Assembly (NCBI GenBank): GCA_023459215.1
Contig: JAEWVF010000019.1
Coordinates: 1-64,000 of the forward strand
Length of the DNA: 64,000 nt
Direction of reading: 5' to 3'
Source of the DNA: Chloroflexota bacterium
Lineage (GTDB): Bacteria > Chloroflexota > Anaerolineae > Anaerolineales > Villigracilaceae
The position numbers and the translations under genes were made by a program. The notes below the pieces were generated by a model. It was given only the letters and a program-made list of their open reading frames with translations. It had not been told where the DNA came from and ran no database searches. Of this stretch, positions 39,943 to 50,208 are shown piece after piece. Position 1 is the stretch's first letter. Each line of letters opens with the position of its first letter.

Positions 39943-40437
39943 TTAACCGTGATGATGTCCGTCCTGGTGGACATGCCCGTGCAGGAGTTCTTCGTCGGAG
40001 GCTTCTCGCAAGTTGGCGATGGTTACTTCGAAGTGTAATTCCTTGCCAGCCAGGGGATGGTTGAAATCGAGTTCGACCGTTTCCTCGCCTACATTCGAAA
40101 TGTACCCGTGCATGGTTTCGCCATCCTGGCCGCGCACCTGTAGTTCGGTGCCAAGTTCCAACGGGATTTGGGCCGGGAATTCACCTTTGGGGACTTCGAC
40201 CAAAGCATCTTCATCAAACTCACCGTACCCATCGGCAGGAGCTACGATAACTTTTTTGCTTTCGCCAACAGTCATTCCGTACAATTCGCGCTCGAGGCCC
40301 GGGATGATGTTGCCAACGCCTTGCAAAAATTCCAAGGGTTCATGGCCTTCCGAACTATCAACAACTTCGCCGTCCACGCGCAGGGTGTAATCCATCGCGA
40401 CAACATGTCCATCTGCAACTTTCAAAACTTCACTCAT
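39943..40437 (-). CDS. slyD: SlyD-like FKBP-type peptidyl-prolyl isomerase
   Basis: A 164-residue cis-trans prolyl isomerase/chaperone. The FKBP core (MDYTLRVDGEVVDSSEGHEPLEFLQGVGNIIPGLERELYG, about 14-53) is interrupted by the insert-in-flap chaperone domain (about 75-125, DGYGEFDEDALVEVPKGEFP), and it resumes in VELDFNHPLAGKELHFEVTI. The C-terminus is His-rich (HGHVHQDGHHHG), as in metal-binding SlyD. The start at 40437 has GGAG seven bases upstream; an earlier ATG gives an unlikely Cys-rich tail. Confidence 0.92.
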   Translation of the reverse strand: MSEVLKVADGHVVAMDYTLRVDGEVVDSSEGHEPLEFLQGVGNIIPGLERELYGMTVGESKKVIVAPADGYGEFDEDALVEVPKGEFPAQIPLELGTELQVRGQDGETMHGYISNVGEETVELDFNHPLAGKELHFEVTIANLREASDEELLHGHVHQDGHHHG

Positions 40438-40524
40438 TTTTTCTCCTTGATTTTTCAAACACTGGTCACACCTTGCGCCAGCACGTTGGCACATTGTAAC
40501 CGTTTTACCGGTATTGAATAAGAG

Positions 40525-41547
40525 TTACCTGACCGCGTTCAGGAAATCGGCCAGCAAGCCATAGGCGGTAGTTTCCGGGCTGGGATTGCTTTCGATCAGG
40601 GTCAGTTCACCCAAAACATCGGTGTTGAAGGTAATCATCGAACTGGTTCCTTCCAATCCGTACATTGGCGAACTGCTGGAGACCAGTTCGGGGCCGACTT
40701 TGCCCAGGATTTTTTCGCCGTTCCTTTCAGCGCGGCAAACCAACTTGTAGCGTTTTCCCTCTTTTTTGGCGGCCATGACCATTTCGGAGGTAATGGCGCG
40801 AATGCCCGTGCGCTCGATTTCTGCCGGCTTGAGTGGTTGATTCATCAACACGGTGGCCAGGGCTGCAATTTTGATAGCCGCGTCCCAACCGTCGATATCG
40901 CCGGAAGGATCGGTTTCGGCAATGCCGATTTGCTGGGCATAGCAGACAGCCTCCTCGAAGGATTCGCCGGTTTCCATGCGGGTCAGGATCAGGTTGGTGG
41001 TCGAATTGAGTACCGCTTTGAAGGATTGCAACCGGGCCCCAGGCAGCGCCCCGCGAAAGAGGGAGAAGATGGGTGCGCCATCCATAACCGTTGATTCGTG
41101 CAAGAACTGGCATCCCTTTTGGCTGGCCAGCGCTTTCAGTTCCTGCCAGGCGTGAACAACCGGGCCTTTGTTGGCGGTGCAAACATGCATCCCGTGCTCG
41201 AGGGCCAGCTTGATATGATCAATGGCCGGTTGTCCGGTGACATAATCGACCGGAGTGTTTTCAAAAAGAATATCTGCACCAGATTTGCGCACTAAATCGA
41301 ATGCGTCAGTTACCGGAATAAAGCTGAATTCAGATAGGGTTTTGCCCCTGGTGAGGGCATCCATCAAGGCTGGCAGGTCAAAGCCATCTGGCTGGATGGC
41401 AAATCCGCGCCGGCCGGTGCCGATGGCGACAACCCGAAAAGTCAGATCGTAATCGTGTTTGAGTTCTTCCTGTTTGCGCAGTAGAAGTTCAGCCAGGGCG
41501 CGGCCAACATTGCCAAAGCCCAAAAAGGCAAGTTTATAGTCGGTCAT
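40525..41547 (-). CDS. hom: Homoserine dehydrogenase
   Basis: A 340-residue NAD(P)H enzyme that reduces aspartate semialdehyde to homoserine, feeding threonine and methionine. The Rossmann start is LAFLGFGNVGRALAELLL (about 5-22). The catalytic region includes FENTPVDYVTGQPAIDHIK, VCTANKGPVVHAW (Lys, about 121), GAPIFSLFRGALPG and GDIDGWDAAIKIAALATVLM. It has no C-terminal ACT domain (family forms with ACT are about 430 residues), so it is probably not feedback-inhibited through one. It stands alone, without thrB or thrC. Confidence 0.92.
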   Translation of the reverse strand: MTDYKLAFLGFGNVGRALAELLLRKQEELKHDYDLTFRVVAIGTGRRGFAIQPDGFDLPALMDALTRGKTLSEFSFIPVTDAFDLVRKSGADILFENTPVDYVTGQPAIDHIKLALEHGMHVCTANKGPVVHAWQELKALASQKGCQFLHESTVMDGAPIFSLFRGALPGARLQSFKAVLNSTTNLILTRMETGESFEEAVCYAQQIGIAETDPSGDIDGWDAAIKIAALATVLMNQPLKPAEIERTGIRAITSEMVMAAKKEGKRYKLVCRAERNGEKILGKVGPELVSSSSPMYGLEGTSSMITFNTDVLGELTLIESNPSPETTAYGLLADFLNAVR

Positions 41548-41595
41548 GATGCTTTCTCCATGATGAGCGGGATGTCAGGGATGGGAGATTCTCCC

Positions 41596-42324
41596 CTAGA
41601 GTGGGGGATATGGAAAGGCGCGGCGATCCTGTGGTGGCTGTGGAAAATGGCCTTCGACCAGCAACCCTTGTCCTCGTTTGGCGAGGGCGGCGATTTCTTC
41701 GGGGGTAAGATAAGGTTCAAGGTCAGCGAGCAAGGCGGAGGGTTGTTTGAGCGCGTCACACATCTGCTGGATGTCGCCCAAACGGTCCGGCTCAATTTCC
41801 TGCCCGGCAAAATCCCAGATCACCGTCCGCAATTTGTCTTCGGCGTGGAAACACAGGCCGTGATCGATGGCATACAGATGCCGGCTGCGCTTCTCCAGCA
41901 GAACGTGACTTCCCTTGCGGTCCGCGTTGTTTAACAGGTGGTCAAACAGGGCCACGATGCGCAGGCGTTCTTTATCTTCCGCTTTGAAGTTGAAATAGTG
42001 CTGGTTGGGGTTGTATTCGATGAATTTTTGTAGCGAACCTGGCCCATAAGGCCCATCTTCACGCAGGATGGTGTATGGGACAAGCGACCAGCCCAGGAAT
42101 TCGCTCAACAGGTAGGCAGATACTTCGCGTCCGGCCAGGCTGTTTGCTGGAAAATCCCAAAGCGGTTGTTCCCCTTTTTGCGGTTTGTAAACACCCGCAA
42201 AAGTTTGTCCCTTATGATTAATTTCTACCAGGAAGGTGTAATTCGAGCCAAGCATGAACTGGCCCTTAAGTTCGATTTCTCCCTGTTGAAAGGCAACTTT
42301 CAGTTCATCGGCGGCAGTAGACAT
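41596..42324 (-). CDS. SCO1664 family protein
   Basis: A 242-residue protein of the SCO1664 (TIGR03843) family, distantly like phosphatidylinositol-kinase/HipA folds. Typical stretches are GQFMLGSNYTFLVEINHKGQTFAGVYKPQKGEQPLWDFP (about 26-64), REVSAYLLSEFLGWSLVPYTILREDGPYGPGSLQKFIEY, LFDHLLNNADRKGSHVLLE (about 130-148) and LYAIDHGLCFHAEDKLRTVIWDF. These echo the ATP- and metal-binding motifs of protein/lipid kinases (D in NNADRKG; DHG). Activity is untested. It follows the DUF3090 gene by 11 bases; the pairing is conserved in actinobacteria. The start at 42324 is chosen by family N-terminus. Confidence 0.85.
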   Translation of the reverse strand: MSTAADELKVAFQQGEIELKGQFMLGSNYTFLVEINHKGQTFAGVYKPQKGEQPLWDFPANSLAGREVSAYLLSEFLGWSLVPYTILREDGPYGPGSLQKFIEYNPNQHYFNFKAEDKERLRIVALFDHLLNNADRKGSHVLLEKRSRHLYAIDHGLCFHAEDKLRTVIWDFAGQEIEPDRLGDIQQMCDALKQPSALLADLEPYLTPEEIAALAKRGQGLLVEGHFPQPPQDRRAFPYPPL

Positions 42325-42335
42325 GGGGAAAAAGA

Positions 42336-42863
42336 TTAATGCTTGTGGCCGTTTTTCTTCGGGCAAAAATGCCCTTCCGGCTCGATGGGTTGCCCGCACT
42401 GCGGACAAATGGGACGCCCACGTTGGGCCACTTCCTGCCCCCAACGCGCGAGTGCGCGGGCCTGGTTGCGGGTACACCAAAAGCGGATGATGGCGGCTTC
42501 TTCGGGTTCGTCGTTTTCAGTCAGGATCTCTTTGGTGACGATGACCATCAGGTCGCGATCCTTATCGTAGCCCAGGCCGATTTCGCCGCTGCGAAAGATT
42601 GGTTCAACCGGCGGGGTGATGCGCATTTGTTCTTCGTAATATTCAGCCGAGGCTTCGCCCAATTCTGGGTTTTCTTCAGCCAACTGCGCCAGAAATTGTT
42701 CTATGCCGATGGCCAACGATTGCAATTGAATTTTTTCGATGATGATGGTGATGGTTCTCGCTGCCTGCCAGCCCTGAAGATAAAAAACGCGCTGGCCAGG
42801 CGCACCAATGGCATCAGCGGTAATGTGTTCGCAAGGGTCTATGTCAATTTCAAAGCGGGGCAT
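42336..42863 (-). CDS. DUF3090 family protein
   Basis: A 175-residue DUF3090 (TIGR03847) protein. Family stretches are GAPGQRVFYLQGWQAARTITIIIEKIQLQSLAIGIEQFL (about 21-59), EPIFRSGEIGLGYD (about 86-99), and a C-terminal zinc-ribbon tail CPQCGQPIEPEGHFCPKKNGH (C-x2-C...H-x-C, about 152-172). Its steady partner is the SCO1664 gene. In actinobacteria a third partner, a phosphomutase-like MSMEG_4193 protein, usually accompanies them; it is not seen here. Function unknown. Confidence 0.87.
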   Translation of the reverse strand: MPRFEIDIDPCEHITADAIGAPGQRVFYLQGWQAARTITIIIEKIQLQSLAIGIEQFLAQLAEENPELGEASAEYYEEQMRITPPVEPIFRSGEIGLGYDKDRDLMVIVTKEILTENDEPEEAAIIRFWCTRNQARALARWGQEVAQRGRPICPQCGQPIEPEGHFCPKKNGHKH

Positions 42864-42980
42864 CTCTCAGATCCTGACTTGTAATTTGGAGTGAGTATAC
42901 CAGAAATTGAATCTGTAAGTTTTCAAACTGACGATTTTAGGGCATAATTGTATTTGTTATGGGGCTGTGAGGTAAAAACT

Positions 42981-45098
42981 GTGGCGATGCCGTTTCCTGC
43001 TTTTCAACAATTACAAAAGAACAACCGCTTACGCTGGCTTTTTTATATTTTGCTGGTAATAGTGATCGGTTTCGTTTTGCAAGATAAGGATACCCTGCCC
43101 TGGCTCATGCTGTGGTCCGGTATTATTTTTGCATCCCTGCTCGTGTTCGAGTGGATGTTTTGTGAACTGATCCGCCGAAAAGATAAACGGCTTGGCGAGC
43201 AGACGGTCAGGATGATCCTGTTTGGGCAGGTGGTCATCGATATCGTTTTTATCAGCTTTGCCACCGGCCTGACGGGAGGGGCCGAGAGCCTGGTGCCGCT
43301 GGTATATGTGCTTTACTTCGGCGCTTTGGAATGGACCTTTTCTGCGAAGGCCCTGGCCGGGCTAAACTTGTTGGGGGTTTGTTCTTATTTGCTTGTGGCA
43401 CATGCCAGTTTGATGGATTGGTCATGGGCAAATCTTTTTGAAAATGTGCGCGGGTTTCATTTTGCCAGCCAGTCCGCTTATCAAGTCATGTTGTTTGTTT
43501 TATCTGTCTTGATTTTGAATACTGTTTTGGTTGTCTGGCGTTCGATGCAAATCCGCAAGCAATGGCTGGCCATGGAACTGGAGAACACCTTCCTGACCAA
43601 CTTGAATTTGCTTTCGCGCACGGCCATTTCCGATGTCAATGATAAGACCGCCTTTGTCGGTTTGGCTGACTCCATCAAGGTTCTCCTGAAAGCGGATAAT
43701 ATCTACCTGACCCATTGGGATGAAGAAACCGAACAGGTGCTCTCGTTGGCAGCGGATAGCAGCGCTTATGCCGCTTATGTGCAAACCCCGCCAACGCAGC
43801 GCTACGAGAATACTTTCACCCGTTCGGTAAAACGTGTTGGCAGGCCGGTTATCGCCGAGAATGCTTTTTGCAGCCCCTATGTTTCTCCGCGGGTGGCGAA
43901 TTTTTTCAAGTCCAGCGCGGTGCTGGCCGCGCCGATGTATGGCAATCCCGATCACCGTTTTTTGGGGGCCTTGCTCGTTTCTTTTTCAAATCCGCATGAA
44001 TTTTCGAAACAGGAACTGGCTCGCACCCGGCAGGTTATTGATATTCTCTCTCTGCTAATCTCGCGCATTTGGTTCCATGAGGAAGCCATGCACCGCGCCG
44101 AGCTGCTGGAAAAAATGGCCGGGCAGGTGACCGACCTGGTTTCCGACTTGAAGCATACCACCCTGCTGCCTTCCATCGTCGAATCGGCGCGCAGCCTGCT
44201 CCAGGCCCAGCGGGCGGCCTTGCACCTCCAGCGCGACGATGGCCCGATGAATTGCGAATACTCTGTCGGCCTTTCGAATGAGTTCCTTTCCCAACTTACT
44301 CAGCGGTTTAACCAACTGGCCGGAGGCAGCCTGCTGAAAAACAAGGATTTTGTCGTCATCCCGGACGTAAAACAGGATTCGCGCACCAGCCCGGTGCAGG
44401 ATTTAATTTTCGGCGAGAAATTCCGCGCTTATGCGGTTTTTTCACTCGATCCGGGGGATGGCCAAAAGGGCGCACTCAGCCTGTACTGGGATCAGCCATA
44501 TGTGGTTTCTGCCGGCGAGATTGCGGTTGGAAAGCTGTTTGCCGACCGGGCCAGTTCCATCATCCGCAGCGCGGATATTTATGCCCGCGCCACCGAAGAT
44601 GCGCTGACGGACATCCTGACCGGTTTACCCAATCGCCGCCATCTCGACCAGCGCATGCGCGATGAAATCGAACGCGCCACCCGTTATGGTCATACTTTTG
44701 CCGTGTTGATGATCGACCTGGATGGATTCAAAGGTATCAACGATACCTTCGGCCATCCGATTGGCGATGGCGTTCTGAAACAGGTTTCAGATGCGTTGCG
44801 GCGTTCCCTGCGTTCTTCTGACTTCCTGGCGCGCTATGGGGGTGACGAATTTTCAATCATCCTGCCGGAAACCGGCCCTGAACGCGCCCTGCTGGTTGCC
44901 GAAAAACTGCGCATGGGTCTGGCCTCGACCCGCCTGCATTTACCGCAGCAGACGCAGCGCTACCTTTCGGGCTGCATGGGGATTGCAATCTTCCCGAATG
45001 ATCGGCGCTCTGCTGATGAAATGATTATCTGCGCCGATCAGCGCATGTATCGCGCCAAACGTTCCGGTTCGGGGAGCGTTATCGCCGCGGATGAATAA
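42981..45098 (+). CDS. Membrane GAF-domain diguanylate cyclase
   Basis: A 705-residue GGDEF protein. About six transmembrane segments occupy residues 15-190, then a helical linker, a GAF domain (about 225-375) and a second GAF-like domain (about 390-530). The C-terminal GGDEF domain (about 540-700) has LTDILTGLPNRRHLDQRM and the active-site loop LARYGGDEFSIILPET. It should make cyclic di-GMP. An RxxD inhibitory site is present four residues before GGDEF only weakly (RSSD), so product inhibition is possible. GTG 42981 is preferred since GAGG lies 8 bases before it; ATG 42987 is an alternative. Confidence 0.9.
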   Translation: MAMPFPAFQQLQKNNRLRWLFYILLVIVIGFVLQDKDTLPWLMLWSGIIFASLLVFEWMFCELIRRKDKRLGEQTVRMILFGQVVIDIVFISFATGLTGGAESLVPLVYVLYFGALEWTFSAKALAGLNLLGVCSYLLVAHASLMDWSWANLFENVRGFHFASQSAYQVMLFVLSVLILNTVLVVWRSMQIRKQWLAMELENTFLTNLNLLSRTAISDVNDKTAFVGLADSIKVLLKADNIYLTHWDEETEQVLSLAADSSAYAAYVQTPPTQRYENTFTRSVKRVGRPVIAENAFCSPYVSPRVANFFKSSAVLAAPMYGNPDHRFLGALLVSFSNPHEFSKQELARTRQVIDILSLLISRIWFHEEAMHRAELLEKMAGQVTDLVSDLKHTTLLPSIVESARSLLQAQRAALHLQRDDGPMNCEYSVGLSNEFLSQLTQRFNQLAGGSLLKNKDFVVIPDVKQDSRTSPVQDLIFGEKFRAYAVFSLDPGDGQKGALSLYWDQPYVVSAGEIAVGKLFADRASSIIRSADIYARATEDALTDILTGLPNRRHLDQRMRDEIERATRYGHTFAVLMIDLDGFKGINDTFGHPIGDGVLKQVSDALRRSLRSSDFLARYGGDEFSIILPETGPERALLVAEKLRMGLASTRLHLPQQTQRYLSGCMGIAIFPNDRRSADEMIICADQRMYRAKRSGSGSVIAADE

Positions 45099-45177
45099 GA
45101 TTATATTAATGCCAGCCCTCTCGTAAAAAGGTATAATTTATCCATATTCGCCAACTGGATATAAAGAGGAGAGAGCC

Positions 45178-46857
<1,680 letters not shown>

Positions 46858-46870
46858 ATGTATCCGGTGT

Positions 46871-46916
46871 TAAAGCATCAGGTGTCAGGATTATTTTCCT
46901 GACACCTGATGCTTTA
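46871..46916. repeat. Perfect 20-bp palindrome between mutase and pfkA
   Basis: TAAAGCATCAGGTGTCAGGA (46871-46890) and its exact complement (46897-46916) enclose a six-base loop. There is no long T run, but it lies in a convergent gap and may end both transcripts. Confidence 0.9.
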
Positions 46917-46936
46917 ATCCCAGACGCTGTAAATTT

Positions 46937-47914
46937 CTAACGCGCCAGCAGGCTGACCATTTCAAAGTATTCCATGTTGATTTCGCGCTTGGCATTGACC
47001 ACATCTTCGAGCGGAACGTACTCAATGCCGCGCCCCTTCAGGCCGGTCATCACGCCAGTGGTGCCATTCAACAGCGCGTCCACCGCTTTGATGCCCATGC
47101 GCGAAGCCAGCAGGCGGTCGTAAGCAGTTGGCGACCCGCCGCGCTGGATGTGTCCAAGGATGGTGACGCGGGTTTTGAAACCGACATCCATATCTTCGAG
47201 GGCGCTGGCCAGCTCGGTGGTTGTGATCCCCGACCCTTCGGCGTTGATGATGAAAGCGTGCGTCTTGCCGCGTTTGTAGGCGCTTTCGACCGCATTGGCA
47301 ACATCCTGGATGGTGACCTGGGTTTCGGGAATCAGGACGATTTCCGCGCCGCTGACGATGCCGGCCATGACGGCCAGGTAACCAGAGCCGCGTCCCATCG
47401 TTTCGACCAGGAAAGCGCGTCCGTGCGAGGAAGCCGTATCGCGCAGTTTGTCGACCGCGTCCATGATGGTGTTCATGGCCGTGTCGACGCCAATCGAAAT
47501 ATTGGTGCCCCAGATGTCGTTGTCGATGCTGCCAGGTACGCCGACTACGTTGATGCCCTGTTTGTGCAGGGCCAGCGCTCCGGCTAGCGAACCATCGCCG
47601 CCGATGACAATCAGGCCGTCCATGCCATATTCGTTCATCCGGCGGATGGCTTCGCGCTGGCCGCGAGGTTCGCGAAAGGCCATCGAGCGGCGCGTTTGCA
47701 GGATGGTGCCGCCGCGCAGCAGGATACCGCCTACGTCGCGCGCACCCATTGGACGGAACTCGCCGTTAATCAGGCCTTCGTAGCCGTTGCTGATACCGAT
47801 GACGCGCGCGCCGCGCGCAATCCCGGCGCGCACGATTGCGCGCACACAGGGATTCATCCCCGGCGCGTCACCGCCGGAGGTCAATACGCCAATAGTATAT
47901 GGCTTTGCGTTCAT
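46937..47914 (-). CDS. pfkA: ATP-dependent 6-phosphofructokinase
   Basis: A 325-residue Pfk. The nucleotide loop is IGVLTSGGDAPGMNPCVRAI (about 8-27). Key residues are IVIGGDGSLAGALAL (Gly at the ATP-type position, not Asp) and VGVPGSIDNDIWGTNISIG (catalytic Asp, Gly rather than Lys before SIDND), which both favour ATP over pyrophosphate. METMGRGSGYLA carries the fructose-6-phosphate site as VETMGRGSGYLAVMAG. Length is that of bacterial PfkA. It lies 9 bases after rnz on the same strand, so the two may share a transcript. Confidence 0.95.
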   Translation of the reverse strand: MNAKPYTIGVLTSGGDAPGMNPCVRAIVRAGIARGARVIGISNGYEGLINGEFRPMGARDVGGILLRGGTILQTRRSMAFREPRGQREAIRRMNEYGMDGLIVIGGDGSLAGALALHKQGINVVGVPGSIDNDIWGTNISIGVDTAMNTIMDAVDKLRDTASSHGRAFLVETMGRGSGYLAVMAGIVSGAEIVLIPETQVTIQDVANAVESAYKRGKTHAFIINAEGSGITTTELASALEDMDVGFKTRVTILGHIQRGGSPTAYDRLLASRMGIKAVDALLNGTTGVMTGLKGRGIEYVPLEDVVNAKREINMEYFEMVSLLAR

Positions 47915-47923
47915 ATAAATTAC

Positions 47924-48844
47924 CTAACCTTCACGTTTAATGATGAAATTATCGAAATCACGCGCGACCACCGCGCTGGGCAGAACCGATTGCAATTCGG
48001 TAATCACATCCTTTTCGCGATAGCGGCGTGAAATATGTGTCAGAATTAATTGCTTAACCCCGGCCTTTAAGGCCAGTTCCGCGGCGCCGCGCGCCGTCAT
48101 GTGTGAGAATTGACGCGCCATCTCGACATCTTCGTCGAGGTAAGTGCCTTCAATCACCAGCCCGTCGGCGTCTCGTGAGACTTCGACCAGGTCATCGGTG
48201 CGTCCGGTATCGCCGACCACGATCAGCTTGGTGCCACGCTGGAGTGGGCCGAGTACATCCTCGGGGCTGATGACGCGGCCATCGGCCAGGGTGATGGGCT
48301 GGCCGTTGACCAGGTCGCGGCGCTGCGGGCCGAAGGGCACACCCAGTTCATCCGCTTTTTCGGCCAGGAAGGGCCGGCGTGCTTTTTCTTCGAAGCAATA
48401 GCCCAGACAGTCCGGGCCGCGATGCGTCACTGGGAAAGCCGTTACGGTGAAATCATCCTCGTCGACAATTACTCCCGGTGTGATTTCACGAAAATAAAGC
48501 GGCATGGGCGGTTTTTTTCCGGCCAAAACAACATCATAAATCAGGATTTTGACCCGCTCGAGGGTGCTTTTGCCGCCGAAGATTTCCAACTGCTCGATGG
48601 ATTCCCAGCGCATAAAGGTCGACATCAACCCACCCAGCCCCAGGATGTGGTCGAGATGCCCGTGGGTGAGCAGGATGCGATTAAGTTGCTTGAAGCCGAT
48701 ACCCGATTGCAAAATCTGACGTTGGGTGCCTTCGCCGCAATCCACCAGGAAACGATGCTCATTATGTTTAACGATTAACGCCGAAAGCCCTCGGCGGGCC
48801 GAGGGCGCTGAAGCGGAAGTGCCAAGAAACAAAATTTCGAACAC
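47924..48844 (-). CDS. rnz: Ribonuclease Z
   Basis: A 306-residue MBL-fold endonuclease that trims tRNA 3' ends. The zinc motif is ILLTHGHLDHILGLGGL (HxHxDH, about 58-74). The opening LFLGTSASAPSARRGLSALIV and CGEGTQRQILQSGIGFKQLNRILLTH are family hallmarks. Later motifs are VTHRGPDCLGYCFEEK (His, about 140), VVGDTGRTDDLV (Asp, about 211) and LTHISRRY (His, about 270). Both the Zn centre and the exosite region are intact. As tRNA-Lys here lacks an encoded CCA, an RNase Z is needed for its maturation. Confidence 0.93.
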   Translation of the reverse strand: MFEILFLGTSASAPSARRGLSALIVKHNEHRFLVDCGEGTQRQILQSGIGFKQLNRILLTHGHLDHILGLGGLMSTFMRWESIEQLEIFGGKSTLERVKILIYDVVLAGKKPPMPLYFREITPGVIVDEDDFTVTAFPVTHRGPDCLGYCFEEKARRPFLAEKADELGVPFGPQRRDLVNGQPITLADGRVISPEDVLGPLQRGTKLIVVGDTGRTDDLVEVSRDADGLVIEGTYLDEDVEMARQFSHMTARGAAELALKAGVKQLILTHISRRYREKDVITELQSVLPSAVVARDFDNFIIKREG

Positions 48845-48940
48845 GAATGATCCTTCTAAGAGAGTCTGATTATTTTACCGCAAAAAGCCGGGTAGAAATT
48901 TTTCTGGGCTGTTTTTTACAAAATGGATACCCGCCAAACA

Positions 48941-48966
48941 AAACAGGCCTGCTGGAAAGCAGGCCA
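48941..48966 (-). terminator. Terminator after the CoA-binding protein gene
   Basis: GGCCTGCT / AGCAGGCC (8 bp) with TGTTTTG on the minus strand. Confidence 0.75.
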
Positions 48967-48989
48967 TTCATCGAATAGAACAAAGCTGT

Positions 48990-49490
48990 TTAGGCGGGTT
49001 GTTCGATTTTTAGGTTACCCAGCAACCGCCACAAACCGCGCATCATTTTGTGGCCGAAATCAGGGTTAAGGAACTGGGCCGGGCAGGAGCCGGGGATGAC
49101 CTCGATCCCGTTTTCCTGGCACAGTTGAACCGCTTTGGCTGATACGCTGCTCATTTCGGCGGCCAGTCCGGGTTTGGTGCCCATCATGCAGTGCATCCAG
49201 ACATGTTTGATGCCCAATTCGACCACCTGCTGGGTCACCTGTTCGGTAACGCGCGGGCTGGCAAAGATGAAAACCGCATCCGGTTTTTCCGGCAGGGATT
49301 TCAGGTCGGGATAGCAGGGATCACCCTGGAATTCGGTGGTGTTCGGGCTGACGGCGTAAACCTTGTACCCGGCGTCTTTGAACTTCTGGTAGTTCAGGTT
49401 GCAGCCGGTATCGCGTTTGGTCGAAACGCCGACAATCGCGATTGATTTTTTGGCAAGGAATTTTTGAACAAGGGTATCGATTTGGGCCAT
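48990..49490 (-). CDS. CoA-binding domain protein (YccU-like)
   Basis: A 166-residue single-domain CoA-binding protein. The Rossmann start is KSIAIVGVSTKRDTGCNLNYQKFKDAGYKVYAVSPN (about 15-50), followed by CYPDLKSLPEKPDAVFIFASPRVT and HVWMHCMMGTKPG. Such proteins resemble the CoA-binding half of succinyl-CoA synthetase but have no catalytic partner; the role is unknown. A conserved C-terminal CPAQFLNPDFGHKMMRGLWRLLG is present. A TATAAT box (49525-49530) and a TTCACAA-N9-TTGTGAA palindrome precede the ATG. Confidence 0.85.
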   Translation of the reverse strand: MAQIDTLVQKFLAKKSIAIVGVSTKRDTGCNLNYQKFKDAGYKVYAVSPNTTEFQGDPCYPDLKSLPEKPDAVFIFASPRVTEQVTQQVVELGIKHVWMHCMMGTKPGLAAEMSSVSAKAVQLCQENGIEVIPGSCPAQFLNPDFGHKMMRGLWRLLGNLKIEQPA

Positions 49491-49501
49491 GGGAGTATCC
49501 T

Positions 49502-49530
49502 TTCACAAGTGCAGCTATTGTGAAATTATA
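49502..49530 (-). promoter_or_regulatory. Promoter and palindrome of the CoA-binding protein gene
   Basis: On the minus strand a TATAAT box (49525-49530) is followed at once by TTCACAA-N9-TTGTGAA (49502-49524), covering the start of transcription. It may be an operator or a 5' hairpin. Confidence 0.45.
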
Positions 49531-49581
49531 CGCGAACAAGATGCAAAGGTTGTAAAGGAAATTTTTGGATGACGGGCTTTT

Positions 49582-50208
49582 TTAGCCAGGAGAAGCCTTC
49601 AACACCTGCGCAAAGCCCGGGCCGACTTTCAGGGCGGTTTCCCGCAGGGTGAACCCGGCCCGACTTAATAATTTTTTGGCGAATTCTTCGTTCCAGCGGC
49701 CATGTTTTTCGGCGCGCCTGGCCCAGTTGAGCAGCGACTCGCGGTCTTTGCCTTGCAGGTTGCGCGAATCGGCCAGGGCGGTGGCAGCGGCCAGGCTGAG
49801 ATGCTCGGACGGGTTGAGCAGCACCAGGGTGCCATCCGCTTTCAGGACGCGGCGGCACTCGCGCAGGGCGCGCAGCGGATCGCCCAGCAGGAAGATCACG
49901 TTGGTCGCGGTCAGGAAATCGAAGGCCGCGGGGGGAAAGGGCAGATGGGATATATCGGCGCAGGCGACAGGAACCGCCGCAGCGGCGAGCAAAGCCTGGT
50001 CGTTATCGATGCCGATCGCGCGGCAGGCAAAGCGGCGGGTGAAAAGCGTCGGGAGCAGGCCGGGGCCACAGCCCAGGTCGAGGAGCAGAGTCCCGGCTGA
50101 GGGGGCGCACCAGTCCGCAAAATCCGCCAAGGCCCGCCCCCAGGCGGTGCGGGTCTGGATTTCGAGAAAATCGGAGAATTCGCTGTTTATTCTTTCTCCA
50201 AAACCCAA
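49582..50208 (-). CDS. Class I SAM-dependent methyltransferase
   Basis: A 208-residue methyltransferase. Motif I is LLDLGCGPGLLPTLF (about residues 42-56), motif II is AIGIDNDQALLAAAAV (about 63-78), and the post-motif is RALRECRRVLKADGTLVLLNPSE (about 116-138). It belongs to the broad Methyltransf_11 group; the substrate is unknown. It overlaps the upstream methyltransferase gene by 22 bases, so it is the last gene of a three-methyltransferase run on the minus strand. Confidence 0.85.
   Translation of the reverse strand: MGFGERINSEFSDFLEIQTRTAWGRALADFADWCAPSAGTLLLDLGCGPGLLPTLFTRRFACRAIGIDNDQALLAAAAVPVACADISHLPFPPAAFDFLTATNVIFLLGDPLRALRECRRVLKADGTLVLLNPSEHLSLAAATALADSRNLQGKDRESLLNWARRAEKHGRWNEEFAKKLLSRAGFTLRETALKVGPGFAQVLKASPG

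Noticed and set aside
49502..49524. Rex operator
   Set aside because: The half sites are in the reverse order (TTCACAA then TTGTGAA) to the Rex consensus, so I list it only as a palindrome.
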